From Phoronis australis (Eukaryota; Phoronida; Phoronidae), in NCBI GenBank assembly GCA_002633005.1, contig NMRA01000648.1, forward strand, positions 16,467-80,466: a DNA stretch of 64,000 bases, given 5' to 3'. Shown here piece by piece: positions 49,793 to 62,900 of the stretch. The position numbers and the translations under genes were made by a program. The notes beneath the pieces are model-generated. The model did no database searches and had not been told where the DNA came from. It saw only the letters and a list, made by a program, of their open reading frames with translations. Position 1 is the first letter of the stretch. Every line of letters starts with the position of its first letter.

Positions 49793-50027
49793 TTGGTCGC
49801 GGTGACCGTTTCGCACAGGGTAATTGCAAGGTGTTATAAATCCGCTTTTCATCAAGCAAGAAATTTTGATTTAAATCACTTGCCGTTATAAAACTAAGAG
49901 CCATTTCATGAAAAATGACGTTAGCCTTAAATGGTTATAATCGGGAGAAAAGGGATTTCTATGTCCATCTGGTCTCCCTAACCCCCGCAGTGGCAGTCTG
50001 CTCTGTTGACGGTGCTAAAGGCTACTC

Positions 50028-50033
50028 AATAAA
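50028..50033 (+). terminator. Candidate poly(A) signal of the fibrinogen-domain gene
   Basis: AATAAA 236 bases after the stop at 49790-49792, followed by a T-rich stretch. Confidence 0.5.
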
Positions 50034-52194
50034 TGTTATTTGCGTATTTCAAGTCACCAGCCTTGAATTCAGCGAATGTCTACCAGACCACAACGAGAAT
50101 TGGCGTTTTTTTAATAAAAGCAAAAGACAACAGATTCCTTTGTTTCATAAATCTGTTCAAAGTTGATAACTTCAAAAAGTCTATCCTATCCACCAGCAAC
50201 CCTAATAATGTGTTTCTAGGCCGTAAAACCGATATTGTCTTTAAAGTCCCAAGCAGCTCCAACAAGGTCAAGCACATTTCAGTCTTTCCTCGATCTCTTT
50301 TCGTTCTAATGACGTAACACATCACGGTACCAAGAATATATAACAATTACCTGATTAAATACCAACTAATCATGTCGGCTATGCTCTCTGACACTATGCT
50401 GGTTGCTGACGTGAGTGAGATTTTTGAGTATTTAAGAACACTTTTTTGGAAATTATTTGGACGAGCGCCCGTGCGAAATTTCAGATTTTTGCCGGAAGAG
50501 ACTTTCACGAAACAGAGCCCTGATGTCAAAGTATCCCTTTTCAAACGAGATACAAATTCTGGGTTTGAAAAGAACTGGGCGTTTGTTATTGCTAGAGGCC
50601 AGGCTAAATTAGTTATTCCAAACGGACAATTGTATGCGCCGAATATATTCTGAGTTCCTTCCAAACCCAAGAAGTTACCTCTCGTCTGAGTGAAGGAAAA
50701 GGTTATTTATAATTTTATAGCGGCAAATGATCAAAAGGTTGGTTTGTAGCAGGTCCAAATTTGCCTTCACAAACAACCCTTGAGGGTGCACAACGGGGAC
50801 AGTTGGGCGGAAGCTTCGTCCGTTCGGGTAACCAAGTCTCCTAATCTTCCGGGACTGCCCCCTGTTGACGAATTATCAAAGATGACATCCGTAATTGTAA
50901 TACGCTATGCGTCTTGGTTGTCAAAACCAACTCAGATGATATTACGGGAGAGAAACGGAGGCGCCAGCTGCAGGCCTCAGACTTATGGAGAAATACGAAG
51001 CACTGACCTTTGATGGTAATTATTACCATAGCAACGGTATCAACAATATGACCAAATTTCATTTGATTTAAATGTGTAAGATGAAATCTCAAACTTGAAA
51101 AACTCTGTTGCTCTAGTTTTCTAAATTATAATTTTGTTTTTGTCTTTGTAACGTTTGATTTTTTCATGACTATCACGGAAGTCATATTTTCGGAGTGCGA
51201 AAGTGGAGAATTTTGAAAATAATTCCTAACAGCGTACTTACTTTACAGCTCAACATATTATATTACTTTTGTATTTATCGATATCTGTAGTAGTTTGTCA
51301 TAATATATATGGATTGACCTTTTATCTCATCTACACACGTTGTTTCACTGTAAACTAGCTTCGGTATCGCTTCTCAGTTAGCGCATATAAAGCATGGTAT
51401 CTGAAGTTTCCATCAGACTCCGTTGGGTCATTTCGAAGATACGATCTTCCCAAGTTTAGTACCCAAATTTGAAATTTTTATAGTCCTATGCAATCTTAAT
51501 AGGGCCGTGCTGAATTACACGGCGATAGAACTCTCCTTTGTCCCGAAGGTGAGAAAGTGCGTGACCTCGTTTTGGAAATCAGGCACATTTTCGCGCCTCT
51601 TATTGATGTTGCAAAGGCGAGGAATTTCAGATCACGCATCCACGGGTATTTTCCAGTTTATCAAACATTCTAACGTCGGAGCAGCAGCCCACAGCACGGC
51701 TGCAATACGTCGTTGGCTCTGGAGAAAAGCTTGACGACAACAACGAATAGCATGAAAACAAGGCAGTAAATGCGCCTGCCAGATATTTGCGGCTTTGTGG
51801 GTAAATGCAGCGAGATTTGAGTATAGCTGTGTAATCCGGGACAGTTCTATAAGCGTGTAACTAACATGTTGTTGGACGTATTGGTAACTGGTCGATAGAT
51901 GGCAGCATTGTACAGTATGGCATGTGACGTTCATTCAAGGATTGGCTATCGTTCTACGTTACCGAGACTCCTACTTCAGGCGTCCATTTGTGTCTCTTCG
52001 TGTTGTCAGGTATTGTTGTGTTTGTGAAGTGCAGGGGAGAGTTCTTGGCGTGCTCAGTGTGGATAAATGTATTTGATGTCATATTATGCTCGGTTACACA
52101 ACGGTAGGCCTACATGTTTTTAAACAATGAAACAGCTGAATATAAATATGCAACTCTTAAACCGGTATGGAAATGTGCATCGCAAACATTTTTA

Positions 52195-52255
52195 AGTGGA
52201 CTAGAGCGTCTGCACGTATGCAGAAAGTCGTGGGTTTGAGTCCAGGTTGGGGCAG
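52195..52255 (+). repeat. tRNA-like fragment
   Basis: TGGACTAGAGCGTCTG resembles an A-box/D-arm and GTGGGTTTGAGTCC resembles a T arm with a B-box. Acceptor arms do not pair, so a tRNA-derived repeat fragment is more likely than a tRNA gene. Confidence 0.4.
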
Positions 52256-53988
52256 AAATCTTTTCACAGACTTACATTCATTACATGACGTGATATGGCC
52301 ACAGGTGTCTTGCTGACCAGACTTAACTTGAAAATGCTTGCGATAAAGCAGCTGAAATCGAGAAAAACAAACAAAGTGAATGCTCGAATTTGTATTACCT
52401 TGCTTCTTTTATTGCTCAACACAACGCACGGGAATATTTGAAAAACGCTAGGAAAACGCAACATTAAGTAGTGAGTAAACCTTTCGCCCGACATCACAGT
52501 GGCGCAGAGTAGATACAAGAGTTTAGATATACAATTGAATCATTAAAAGCACTTGTCATACCAATCAAATATTGGCGGGACTATATGAGGAAATGTTTAA
52601 CACACTTATTTATCAACTCATGTCTAGACTACTAATTCTTCGCTCAAGCATGTAATATTCTGCCAAGGTAGACATTCACTTTGATAAATGTCATATCGTA
52701 AAATAGTTGTTTTGCAAAATTGCTACAAAAATACACAAGATACATGTAACAAGCTGTTAAGGTGCACGACAAATCGACGGTTGTTATTGCAAAATGCCGA
52801 ACTAACATGTCCGTTCGTTGTTCATTAGTTATTGGTAAATAACAAAAATGACATAATTGTGCAACAATGCTCTATAATATAATAACAGTATTATGAGAAT
52901 GTAAAACTTAACCTAATCGCAGTTAAAAGTGCTATGCTTGCATATACCACAATATTCTAGCAGATAAAACGTTAAATTGTGTCATGCAAACAGCTACAAG
53001 ACAATGTACCTTATGTGAAAAACATAGTCAATGCGGAGAAATTGACTAGACAGTTTATGGTTAAGAACCAGTGAACTTGCAATAACGTCACCAGTACGTA
53101 ATGGTATTCTGGCGTGTTTCACTCAAGCGATTACTGTGGCCTGTGTAGATCTTGTCATTGAGATGACCACAAACAACATCAGACCCTTGTACCATTGCAG
53201 TTGAAGTTGTTACAAGAAGTAGATGCTGTTGGGTATAACCTATAGTCGTGTGTATCAAATTCGAAGTATATGTAAAACACTAAATATATCAACAAATATC
53301 TCTTAACTCCTCAAAGCACCGCACGTACACGAAAAGCCAAAGAGAATGTTTCGCATACGCCCTCAGTATACTTAACTTGATCACATTTATAATACAGCGA
53401 TGTAAAAAAGTTAATGATGCCTCGAGATCTTGGAACGAGAACATTGCTTGTCTCCTTTCTATTGCTACATTAAAAACGACAGTATTTTTGTATTTACCAT
53501 TCACACAGTCTACATGTCAAACTTATTTTCGTTCTGCGGTGGTGGTTTAGATATGAAATCGATGCGCCTGTATACAATGTAAATATTACACAGTGTATAG
53601 AAAAAAACAAACAAATGCCTACAAATACATCCTTCTCCACACCTCAGCACTTAAACCGTGGTCAATGCTAGCAAATAGTTTCTGGATGAAAACATCACAA
53701 ATAAATAATTCAGCACAATATAATTTACTTTCATAACAATAAATTATAAGTTAAATGGAAAAAGTTCAAATGAGATGAGAAGTTTTCAAAAATATCAAGA
53801 ACTTTGTAGAAGTTCACACGCCAGGGTATTCAACATACATACTTAATTAGCAGTGTCGTATTTAATGACTCATTACATTCAATTACCCAAAAAAAACACA
53901 TTTATGTTTACTGAGGCGTGCAATACGATCGGTGAATTTCTGAGTACAGTTTTGATCAACGTTAGTCATTCCCCGACTGACTGCTACC

Positions 53989-56900
53989 TTAGTAATCTGG
54001 CGGCGGAGGATCCTTTAACTTCAAACTGTAGCGGTTAGGGTTGGGTTGGTACCGCCTCGGGATAGCGTAGTGATCTCTTTCGTCCATCTTTCTCCTGATC
54101 GTGCGATAAATCTCGTTGCCGGTGGCGTATTTGCTCGTACCCTGCCTACCACTGCGAGACCCTGTCTCAATGCTGACGACGGATATTGCATCCGTGCCGC
54201 CTTCACTAGGCGTTTCGTCCACGGCAAGCTCACGCCTCAGTCTACTCAATCGCCTCTGGAAATTATGGCTCAACGTTTTGCCGAAGTTACGTGTCCTCAT
54301 CTGGTTCCTCGCGTGACTCATACGCCTCATGCTCTTCCGTCGCTCCAGGCCATACATTCCGCTAGTTGCTTCGCCTGCGACGTTTCCACTAGCCAGTCGA
54401 TTGAGCCGCCTCTGGAAAATGTCTTGCAAGTCTGCGCCACCATTAGGATTGCCAGAATACATGCCTTGCATACCATAAGACTTCCCAGCATAAGCATAAT
54501 CGTCCATAGCCCCCGCTCTGGAATAAATGTCTTCGTCATCGCTTGGAATGTCATTTGGAGGCTCATCCTCATCGCCATAGTCAGGTTCTGGTTCGTGCTT
54601 GGAGCCCTTGATCTGTTGGAGCGATTTCGTAATATCAATTGCGCGTTGAACGTCTTCTTCTGGATTTACGAAACGTTTTTGGCATGGTAGCCTGACCTCC
54701 GTGATAGCCAGCAGGTGGAGAATAGTGCCCCAGCGATGAACACACATGCCTATCACTTGCACCAGAAGAATGATGGTAAAGAAGATTAGGAAAACGAATC
54801 CAAGGGGTTCAAATTTGTTGATTTTTCCTTCTAGCGTTGGAATGGGCACAAAGAATGTGTCTCTGAGCTGTTCTTGTAACAACTGTAACTGAAACACAAT
54901 GACGATCCACAAGAAATTCATCATAAAATAACCAAAAACTACGCTGTTCCTTAATTCCTTCAAGTCACCGGCAATTTTCTTTTGTTCTTCTTTGTCTTCA
55001 TTCAAGGGATGAAGGTACTTTCGTAGCATTTGCTTCCAAAACACTAATTCCTTCTTGTCTAAATACGTAATTGGTCCATCACCAAGAACCTCATCCTCTA
55101 TCCAAGCTGGGTTCTTCAGCTCGTCTCTCTGTATACCAGATGGCTCGGGCTCTGGTTCTGGCTGCCTCGGTACAGCGGGCTCTACTGCACGCGTCGGTGG
55201 TGCTGTATCATTCATGTCAATAACGACTTGTGGGACGTGGTTTGGAGGAGTCACGTTTTGTTGCTGACTTACAGTTTCTGGTAGTTTAACCAAGGCTTCG
55301 TGAATCTTGAGTAAAAGATCATCCTGACTTTGCTGCTGATTTCTTGTTCCCATCATTGTGTTAAAGAAGTCTTTAAGCTCTTCAATGAGAGTGTTTATAC
55401 CCAACCAAGCTAGAAGGCCCTTCTTCTTTTTTTTCTTCTTTGCCTCTTCGGCTGCTTTCGCCTCCATTTCTTGTTCTTCTTTTGTCTTCTTTTTTGGGAC
55501 CTCACGTGTCCCCCATGAGACGTTGTTTAAGTTACACAACGAGTAAATGATGAGAAGCAGGTAACCAGATGGAATACACAAAAAGTACAATGCTCCAGGA
55601 ATGAGGCACGAAAACTCCTGAGGGTGCAGCATGGCGCTGATGAGGAAAAATGCGACCAAAGCGACTAAGAAAATTACATTGGGACTGAGGATAGACTCAG
55701 TAGCCGCGTTTATCACTGTACCAACTATGACTATCATCATGATAATAGAGTAAAGTGCGCTCATTATGGTTGCGACGTCCAGCTGTGTTTTTGACTTGCA
55801 CGTAAGACACAATATCATGAAGAAAAAGGCAGGCCCAATGGAAAGACCGTACGAAGCCCAAAGATTTGTGCCAATAACGGAGTTGTATGAGCCTGCAATC
55901 ATCATTAAAACCGTCGCGGGTCCCAGAATAGTGGAAATTAGCAAAAGGAACTGGTAAAAAATGTAGAGATAACTGATGTTGTCATTCACACTGACAGTGT
56001 TCTTGTAGTCGGAAAGCAGATCCATGATATTGGCCATTGTTGACGGGCCCCATCGACGTCTCTGGTTGAAGAACTCTCGAAACTGTTCCGGGGCATAAGT
56101 TAAGGCGTCTGATGCCGCACAGTACTCAACACGATACCCTTGCTGTAAGAGTAGTGTGCACAGCCAACGATCTTCCCCTGAAATCAAAAAATAGATATCA
56201 AAATTAAAGGCATTTATGTATTACATGACTACACTCAAAACATAAAACGAAAAACATCACTTACGAAAAAAACTTAAAAGACAGGAATATTTCTTTACAA
56301 TCACCTTGTTTGTCATGTCTTAGTTTTTAAATGTGTTATGGGTACCTTGGTCGTATTGTACATAATGTCCGGCTTCAGTTGGCTTTATAGTGTAGGTTTT
56401 CATCACGTTGTCGTCCATAATGGCTGAGCCTCGGAAAAGACTGAAACATCCGGGACTGCACAAGACACAGCCAAACACGTGCTCCGCTGCCTTTTGCATC
56501 CAGTGACCGATTGCGTACTCGAACTTCTGATACCACACCATTGGTCCTGCACAATACACATGGATATCTGCATGATTCTGTAGTCTCAATATGATATCTA
56601 GTTATCGTAAGTGACATTATCCTGCACAGGTGAACGAAACATTTGACGAGTAAAGGGCGAACTGAATCCGCAATGCTTCGTCGAGGAATCTACGAGAACA
56701 CTTCGGCAATTCTCCGTGAAGAGTTTAAACACAGGTCAAGTGAACCAGACTCTTCATTTCAGTTATTTAACATAACAAAACAATTTATGCAAAAACTCTT
56801 AACAAAAATAAAACCCCTGTTAGTTAGTGATTCAAAAAGTGGCATCTTTGCTGTCTAGTTTGGAAATCTTTCAAGAGGTTGTCGACAAAAGAAGTCCTCA

Positions 56901-59900
56901 AAAGTGATTACATTTCTCTAGCTCATATAACGTTTTTAACATTGTAAGAAAAGGTAAGCCAACACAACCTTTAGAAAGCGAAGATTTGAAAAAGATTGTA
57001 AGATAGAAACCATCGACTCAATTAAACGCTTTGGGTTTCATTTGGGTTGGCCGACCTTAAAATTACAAATTCGAAAATGGACCACGTACATATACGCCTG
57101 CCTGGTGCATTCGGCAAAAATTCAGGATTGCATGAGTGTGACAATGTTTTTAAATCCTAAAGCGCTTCGGTTAAGAATAGAACATCGACTGCTAGGATAG
57201 CAACAAAATCCCCTTAAAAGAATAACACGAACCCCTCAAGGAACAAAACGGCAATTCACTCATTTGTATTCCCATAGTTTTGCTTTTTTTTACTTCAATG
57301 AGCCCCCGAATTTGGCGAATTGGGCAAAAAGATCCGCCTCAGTGAAACAAAAAGTAAACGAGTAAAAAAGTCCACAAAGTGCACAGGAATTCGGCGCAGA
57401 TAGACAATTCGTAGGCCTGAACCTAGTTGCCCCGTTTTTTAGTCCTCGTCGATTTTTTTTCAGTAAAAGGTCCGCATACGGAAAAATTCGAGCCCCCTGT
57501 ATTTTAGGGTGGGGGCTTGCATGGTGATATGAGCTGCGAAAATTTAATTACTTAAAAGTGGCTCAATTCATTCCTGTTTTTGGCAGCTAAATATAAAGGA
57601 AGCCCATAGGACAATCAATCATTACAGATCTTACTATTAAATTCTTCATAGATAAACAATTGTTCTTTATTTTAACCTTTGACCTTTGATTAATTACAAA
57701 AATCTATTTTCATATCAAGGTAGAAACCCTGTAATTGAGAAACGTTCATCTGTAAGGATACTATCGTCCTTATCTTTGGTTTACATTTGTTTAAGAAGCA
57801 ACTAAACTGGGGACGTTACAAACGAAGTAAAGCAGGGACACCATGATGGACTGCTTTACATTATGTTGATTAAATCCTTGTAATAATGTAGTATACTTCC
57901 TCTCCACAGTGCTTGTTAAAGATAATCCAGTCCATGGGATACTGCATGATTTACGATGGGTTTGTACGGTCTTTCAAGGACTGTCTTACACAAAACGCTA
58001 CTTACAGATGACATTTGTCAATTTTATAGCATTTAAAAATCAATTACCGAACAGTACTTGAGAGAAATGTACAGTGTTTTTCAAAAAGCAACCAGACTCT
58101 GGCAGATTTAGGAGGGGGCCAAAGGGGCCATGCCCCCCTAAAATTCTCCCAGATTCCATTTGGCATTTCGGGGGTGCGAATGTCTGACGGGCTAATACTC
58201 TGCCCTGCCCCCCCCCCAACTCAAAATCCTGGAATCGCCCCTGAGACTGGCAAAGCGAGTGTTGTCTAACCTGCTCCAATAGGATGAATACGTCCACAAG
58301 CCGCACCGACTTTCTTGTTCTTTTTCATCCTATCAATCAGTAATCGCACAGCATCTGGTTTAAAGTCAACGTCACCATCAAGGGCCAACAGGAACGTGTT
58401 CTCAGCCTAAGGAAATCGAACAGATTGTACGTTTTATGCACTGCCTATTGCGATAACCACGCACGCACTTATGACTCCTGCAATGTTTATCAAAATGTGT
58501 TTGCTAATCTTGGCATCTAGTTCCGCGATAACTTCTTTTTGTCACTTGAGCCCAACTGCATAAACCTATACGCTGGCTAGTAACGGTGACGTCGCATTAT
58601 CTCGCGCCAGCTGCTATTGTTGAGCAATACACATGACGTCATGCAACAATCTCACTTATCCAAAGAATGTGTCTCCCAAGTTTTACGCAACCCAATCCTA
58701 ATAGGGGCTTACTCAGGCTAATTAATTTCAGTTACCGCTGAAACGATGTAACGTAGGGTAACACGAGTTCTTGTCCACAGAATAGCAGTTACTTTAAGTA
58801 TACAAGAGCGTGTCAAATAACTTAAAATACCTGCTGGTGCAGTTTCTCGCTGACATCGTCAAAAATCTCTGATTTGGTGAAGTGGTCCGCTTTTCCCCTC
58901 CGGTTGAGAGCTCGAGTGGACCACGACGCAACCTTTTTGTTCATTCTATCTTCCAACTGTTGGAGAGGGCTACTCTCCCGGTTACCAAATAGCTTGAAGC
59001 CGAGTAAGTAGTACATATACATATTCTGAAACAAGAGTTGCATGAACAAGCTGTGAGCAATTGACCTTTGACCTTTTTAAGGACCCTCCTTAGCTAGTCT
59101 GGCTGATGATCTGGACATGTGTATAATACCATCCACGCGAAGTTTTACGTCTAAAAGGTTATACGTGAAGACTTGGGAGTCAACAACGCCTATAAATAAA
59201 GACTTGCAAAACACCTAGGCAAAAACAAAGCATCGTTTGGGATGTAAGCATAATGCGCGCATAAACGGTAATCGTGAAAGCTAACTGAAAGTATATACCA
59301 TAAAAAATTATTTTCGATCACAACGACAAGAAATACAAATAAGTCATTTATATCGGATTTATCAAACTTTGGGTGTTACACAGGATGTCTCCAAAATGTT
59401 CATACAATTTAAATGACAATTATGTGCGTCGTTTATTAACTTAGGAACAAGATCATTGGTTTTAATTCCGAAAGAGGCGATCATAAATGATACAAATCAA
59501 AATAGATACATTGTTTGTTAACGTGGAAAGGGGGTTAAATGTCTTCGCACTTTGACTTTTATTAGTTTTCAGCAGCATTTCGAGATAGATTTTTCGCTCT
59601 ACAAAATTGAGTAGTTTGCCATTCCGTTACACGTAGTGGCTGACTTCTACATCTGGTCTGGGTGCAGAGTTTAATCCGCAGGTACTGAATTTGATCTCCA
59701 GGCCTTGCACTGAATCGCGAGTACATTATTTTCTGGAACACCTTGTAAACGTTAGAGATGGATGATGGCGATGTCTTGATTGTACATGTATATCAGTATC
59801 AACTATTTTAGCCACGCCACCAGGTGTCGTTTGTGTGCAGGTGACATCGTATTGTAAATAAATCGCTCAACAGTGTTTACTGTATATTTAGGTTAGCTGA

Positions 59901-62900
59901 GATCAGCAGAAAAGGAAATCTTCCTAATTCTTGAACGTACCTGCGACCATCTCTTTCTGTGACGAATCTTTTGTTTATCCTTGAGGTGAACCACGAGATT
60001 AGTACCTCCCGGTAAAATCCATGTCATTTGTCCACCGTACGGGGTCGGGGTCTTTTCCGGGGGAGGCATTTCTATGACGCACTCGTGAACCGAGCTGTAG
60101 GGACAAAAGATGACAGAGAGATAATGTTAGCTATATTTCACTATTACGTTGTCCAATAAAAAATTATTAAACCAATCGCGTGTTCTCTGTCAATGCCTGA
60201 AGGGTATTGTCAAACAGCACCACAGTCGAAAACCATTAGACAGGAAACCAAAGTGTTTCTCACCTCGCAGCCTCGTCGATAACTTCAACAAACTTCACAA
60301 CAAACTGGTTTGGTACCCACTCTTCGTTGTCGTTCATGTCCATGCAATCGTCAAAAAGGATGTGAGCTGTGAAGCGAAGATTAAGTTACTTGAGGCACAA
60401 ACATTTACTAGACATTTTGGTTAAATGACGTCACGTGTACCGTATAAGTTACATGTACACCAACAGACAGACAAAATACCGAATTCCTATGACTCGGCGT
60501 ATAACATCATCCGAGAGTTACGGCATTTATTTTGATTTATCCGGAAGCTGTCAAGGTTTTTGGTAAAGATTGCCGTAAACATAGATTGTGTACTGTAAAA
60601 ATGCTCGATTAATTTGTTCAGGTGACATGTAAACCCAAGAGGGTGGGAATGTAATGTTCTCTCGTGTCCTCTAGTACTGGTTCTACAGTGATAAATCCAT
60701 GTCGTCATAATAAAATGAATAAACAAAATGTATAATCTCTTACTTTCAAACTCGTAATAGTCCGGGTCAGTTACGCCAAATGCTTCTTGAGCACATCTTC
60801 TGGCACTTTGGTCTGCGTCCATTCTGGAATATTTAAATAATGTTCGGAGTGTAATTCTTTCTCCCAGAATAAAGGGTATATAAACCCTTCCAACACAAAA
60901 ACTAACTTTTGATTAAGGCCACTTTCCTTCATAAAATTGGTCTCAAATTGTTTCTTAGTCACATTGAAGAGGATTCCAGGGCTTCAAATGACCTGACAGT
61001 GTGGGACCAGGCCCTTCAAGTTGGCTTGTCACGGCATGTCATTCAATGTGCAGAGCATGGTCTAACCATATAACAAACTGCAAGAGCTTTGCAAGCACAG
61101 AAGTTATTTTTCTTCTGAGTTAGGAACAAGCTGTGACCAATTTTTAGTGGCAAGTGGTCAAAATAAAAATTGCATTTGTGATTGATTACTAAAGTTCCAT
61201 TACGTGTCGTTAAATATGCACGTGATTGATTGCTACAACACTGCAATCACGGACTTACAGTATCACTGTAGAAACGTTAATAAAGATAATCTTTTCAAAA
61301 GATTGTTATTGTTTGTTTTGAATAGATATCTGATGTTTTCAATGCCATCATTAAAATGTGCATCTTTACCTAAAAACGGACTTCAACAGCTGAGTCATCT
61401 CGTTTTTCGTCTCGTGCCACATGGTTGCGCATGCGTAAATCTTGGGCACTATTCGCTCCTCCTCCTCTTCTGCTATGGAATGGTCGTCGTCTTTCTTGTG
61501 TGCTATGTCATCCGAATCTTCAGTCGAGTTGCTCTCCGACTCAACATAATGGACATTGCCAGTCCCGCACCAAATAACTTCTTTATCGTTTGAACGTCTA
61601 TTAAGTGCCAACGACTGCTCAATAAGAGCACCACAGTAACCGGGAACCACGAACAATCTGAAAAATAGTTGCGTCAGTGCGGAGATTTTACTTCGGTTAC
61701 AGTGGAGAAGATAGTAGAAGCATGCAAATGCCGACCTAAAAAACAATGCTTTCCCTCAAATGAGTTTGGTGCTTATCTCAGCTCAATGTAATTCAAAGGT
61801 TTGTGCAACAATGCATCACACAGTTCAAGTCAGCTCTATATTAAGTCCAGCTAAAATCGCAAACTAATTCAAATTAAGTTGCTGAATCTTCCCGCTGACG
61901 CAATCAGTTTTTTTAAAGTGATATGTGTTTATTGAAGAATACACAAGACATACAAAGAAGTGATGACAAACCCAGAAATCGCGAAGCATTATATCTGGGT
62001 TGTAAACAATTCATAAATGAAACTAACATACATAGATGTATATACATTTAAGTAGTATCTAATATAAGTATCCCAATATTTAGATATGTTATTGCGAATA
62101 TATAAAAACAAAAACATGTACATATTCATGTATGGAAATCAGAAGCAGCAATATTGATAAACGGTACATAAAAATTTGACGCAATCAGTGAACGATATCT
62201 CGCGGTATCAAAGAACCAGAGCAAATAGTCTTATCCCAAAACATGTACCGAAACAATGGTTTTCAAAGACGTCGCTGCATGCGGCTTCAAAATTGCATTT
62301 ATACAACCTCAGATATAAAGCACTTTACCACAAACTTCAAGTATAATGGAACACTTACGGTTTACGAAGGTTAGCGACTGCATGAGCCAACATATAACGT
62401 ACATGAGTGCAAATAGAAAACTACACTCACTTTTCTGCTTTTGCCATTCTGTCTTGTTGAGGGTACCAGATGTGACTGGCTATGTACATCTGTGTCGCCC
62501 ACCAAAGCACGAAGATTCCTATATGAAAGTAGAAGAGACCGTTGTCTTTGTCTTTTTCGGGACAGTACCAAGAGTACGGACCAGGGATGAACGCATATCC
62601 TTGACAGTGAAGTATGATAATGGCTAGAGTTACCGGGGAGGCCAGTGTCAACGGGAGGCTGAAGCTAATCTTCTGCATACAGAGTTTACAAGCCAGGCGT
62701 GCAAAGTAAAAACATATCATCGTTGACAAAATCTGCGCAATGGCTGGGGAATATTCGATGAGAAATCCCACAAATGCCAAAGTACTCTCGCTTGAAGTTG
62801 AATTGCTAGACGAATTACCAGTTTCCATCTCTTCTAATGCTTTAGTTGCATTGAAGGTGGTCCAAATACCAATTTTGTACCCGGGTACCAGAATGTACGC

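Larger units (their letters stand above)
49793..53988. other. Intergenic, 3' flanks of two convergent genes
   Basis: Between the stop of the fibrinogen-domain gene and the stop of chitin synthase, which face each other. Short open frames at 49915-50317, 50372-50653, 50780-51013 and 51423-51734 have no recognisable domain, no consistent splice context, and no clear coding signature. The chitin synthase 3' UTR probably takes up the right part; a minus-strand AATAAA (plus TTTATT at 52408-52413) is one possible end. Confidence 0.5.

Noticed and set aside
50372-50653. 93-codon frame after the fibrinogen-domain gene
   Set aside because: An equally long antisense frame covers the same bases and no family is recognisable; could be transposon debris.
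54046-54690. 214-codon plus-strand open frame
   Set aside because: Shadow of the chitin synthase last exon on the opposite strand, which has clear domain support.
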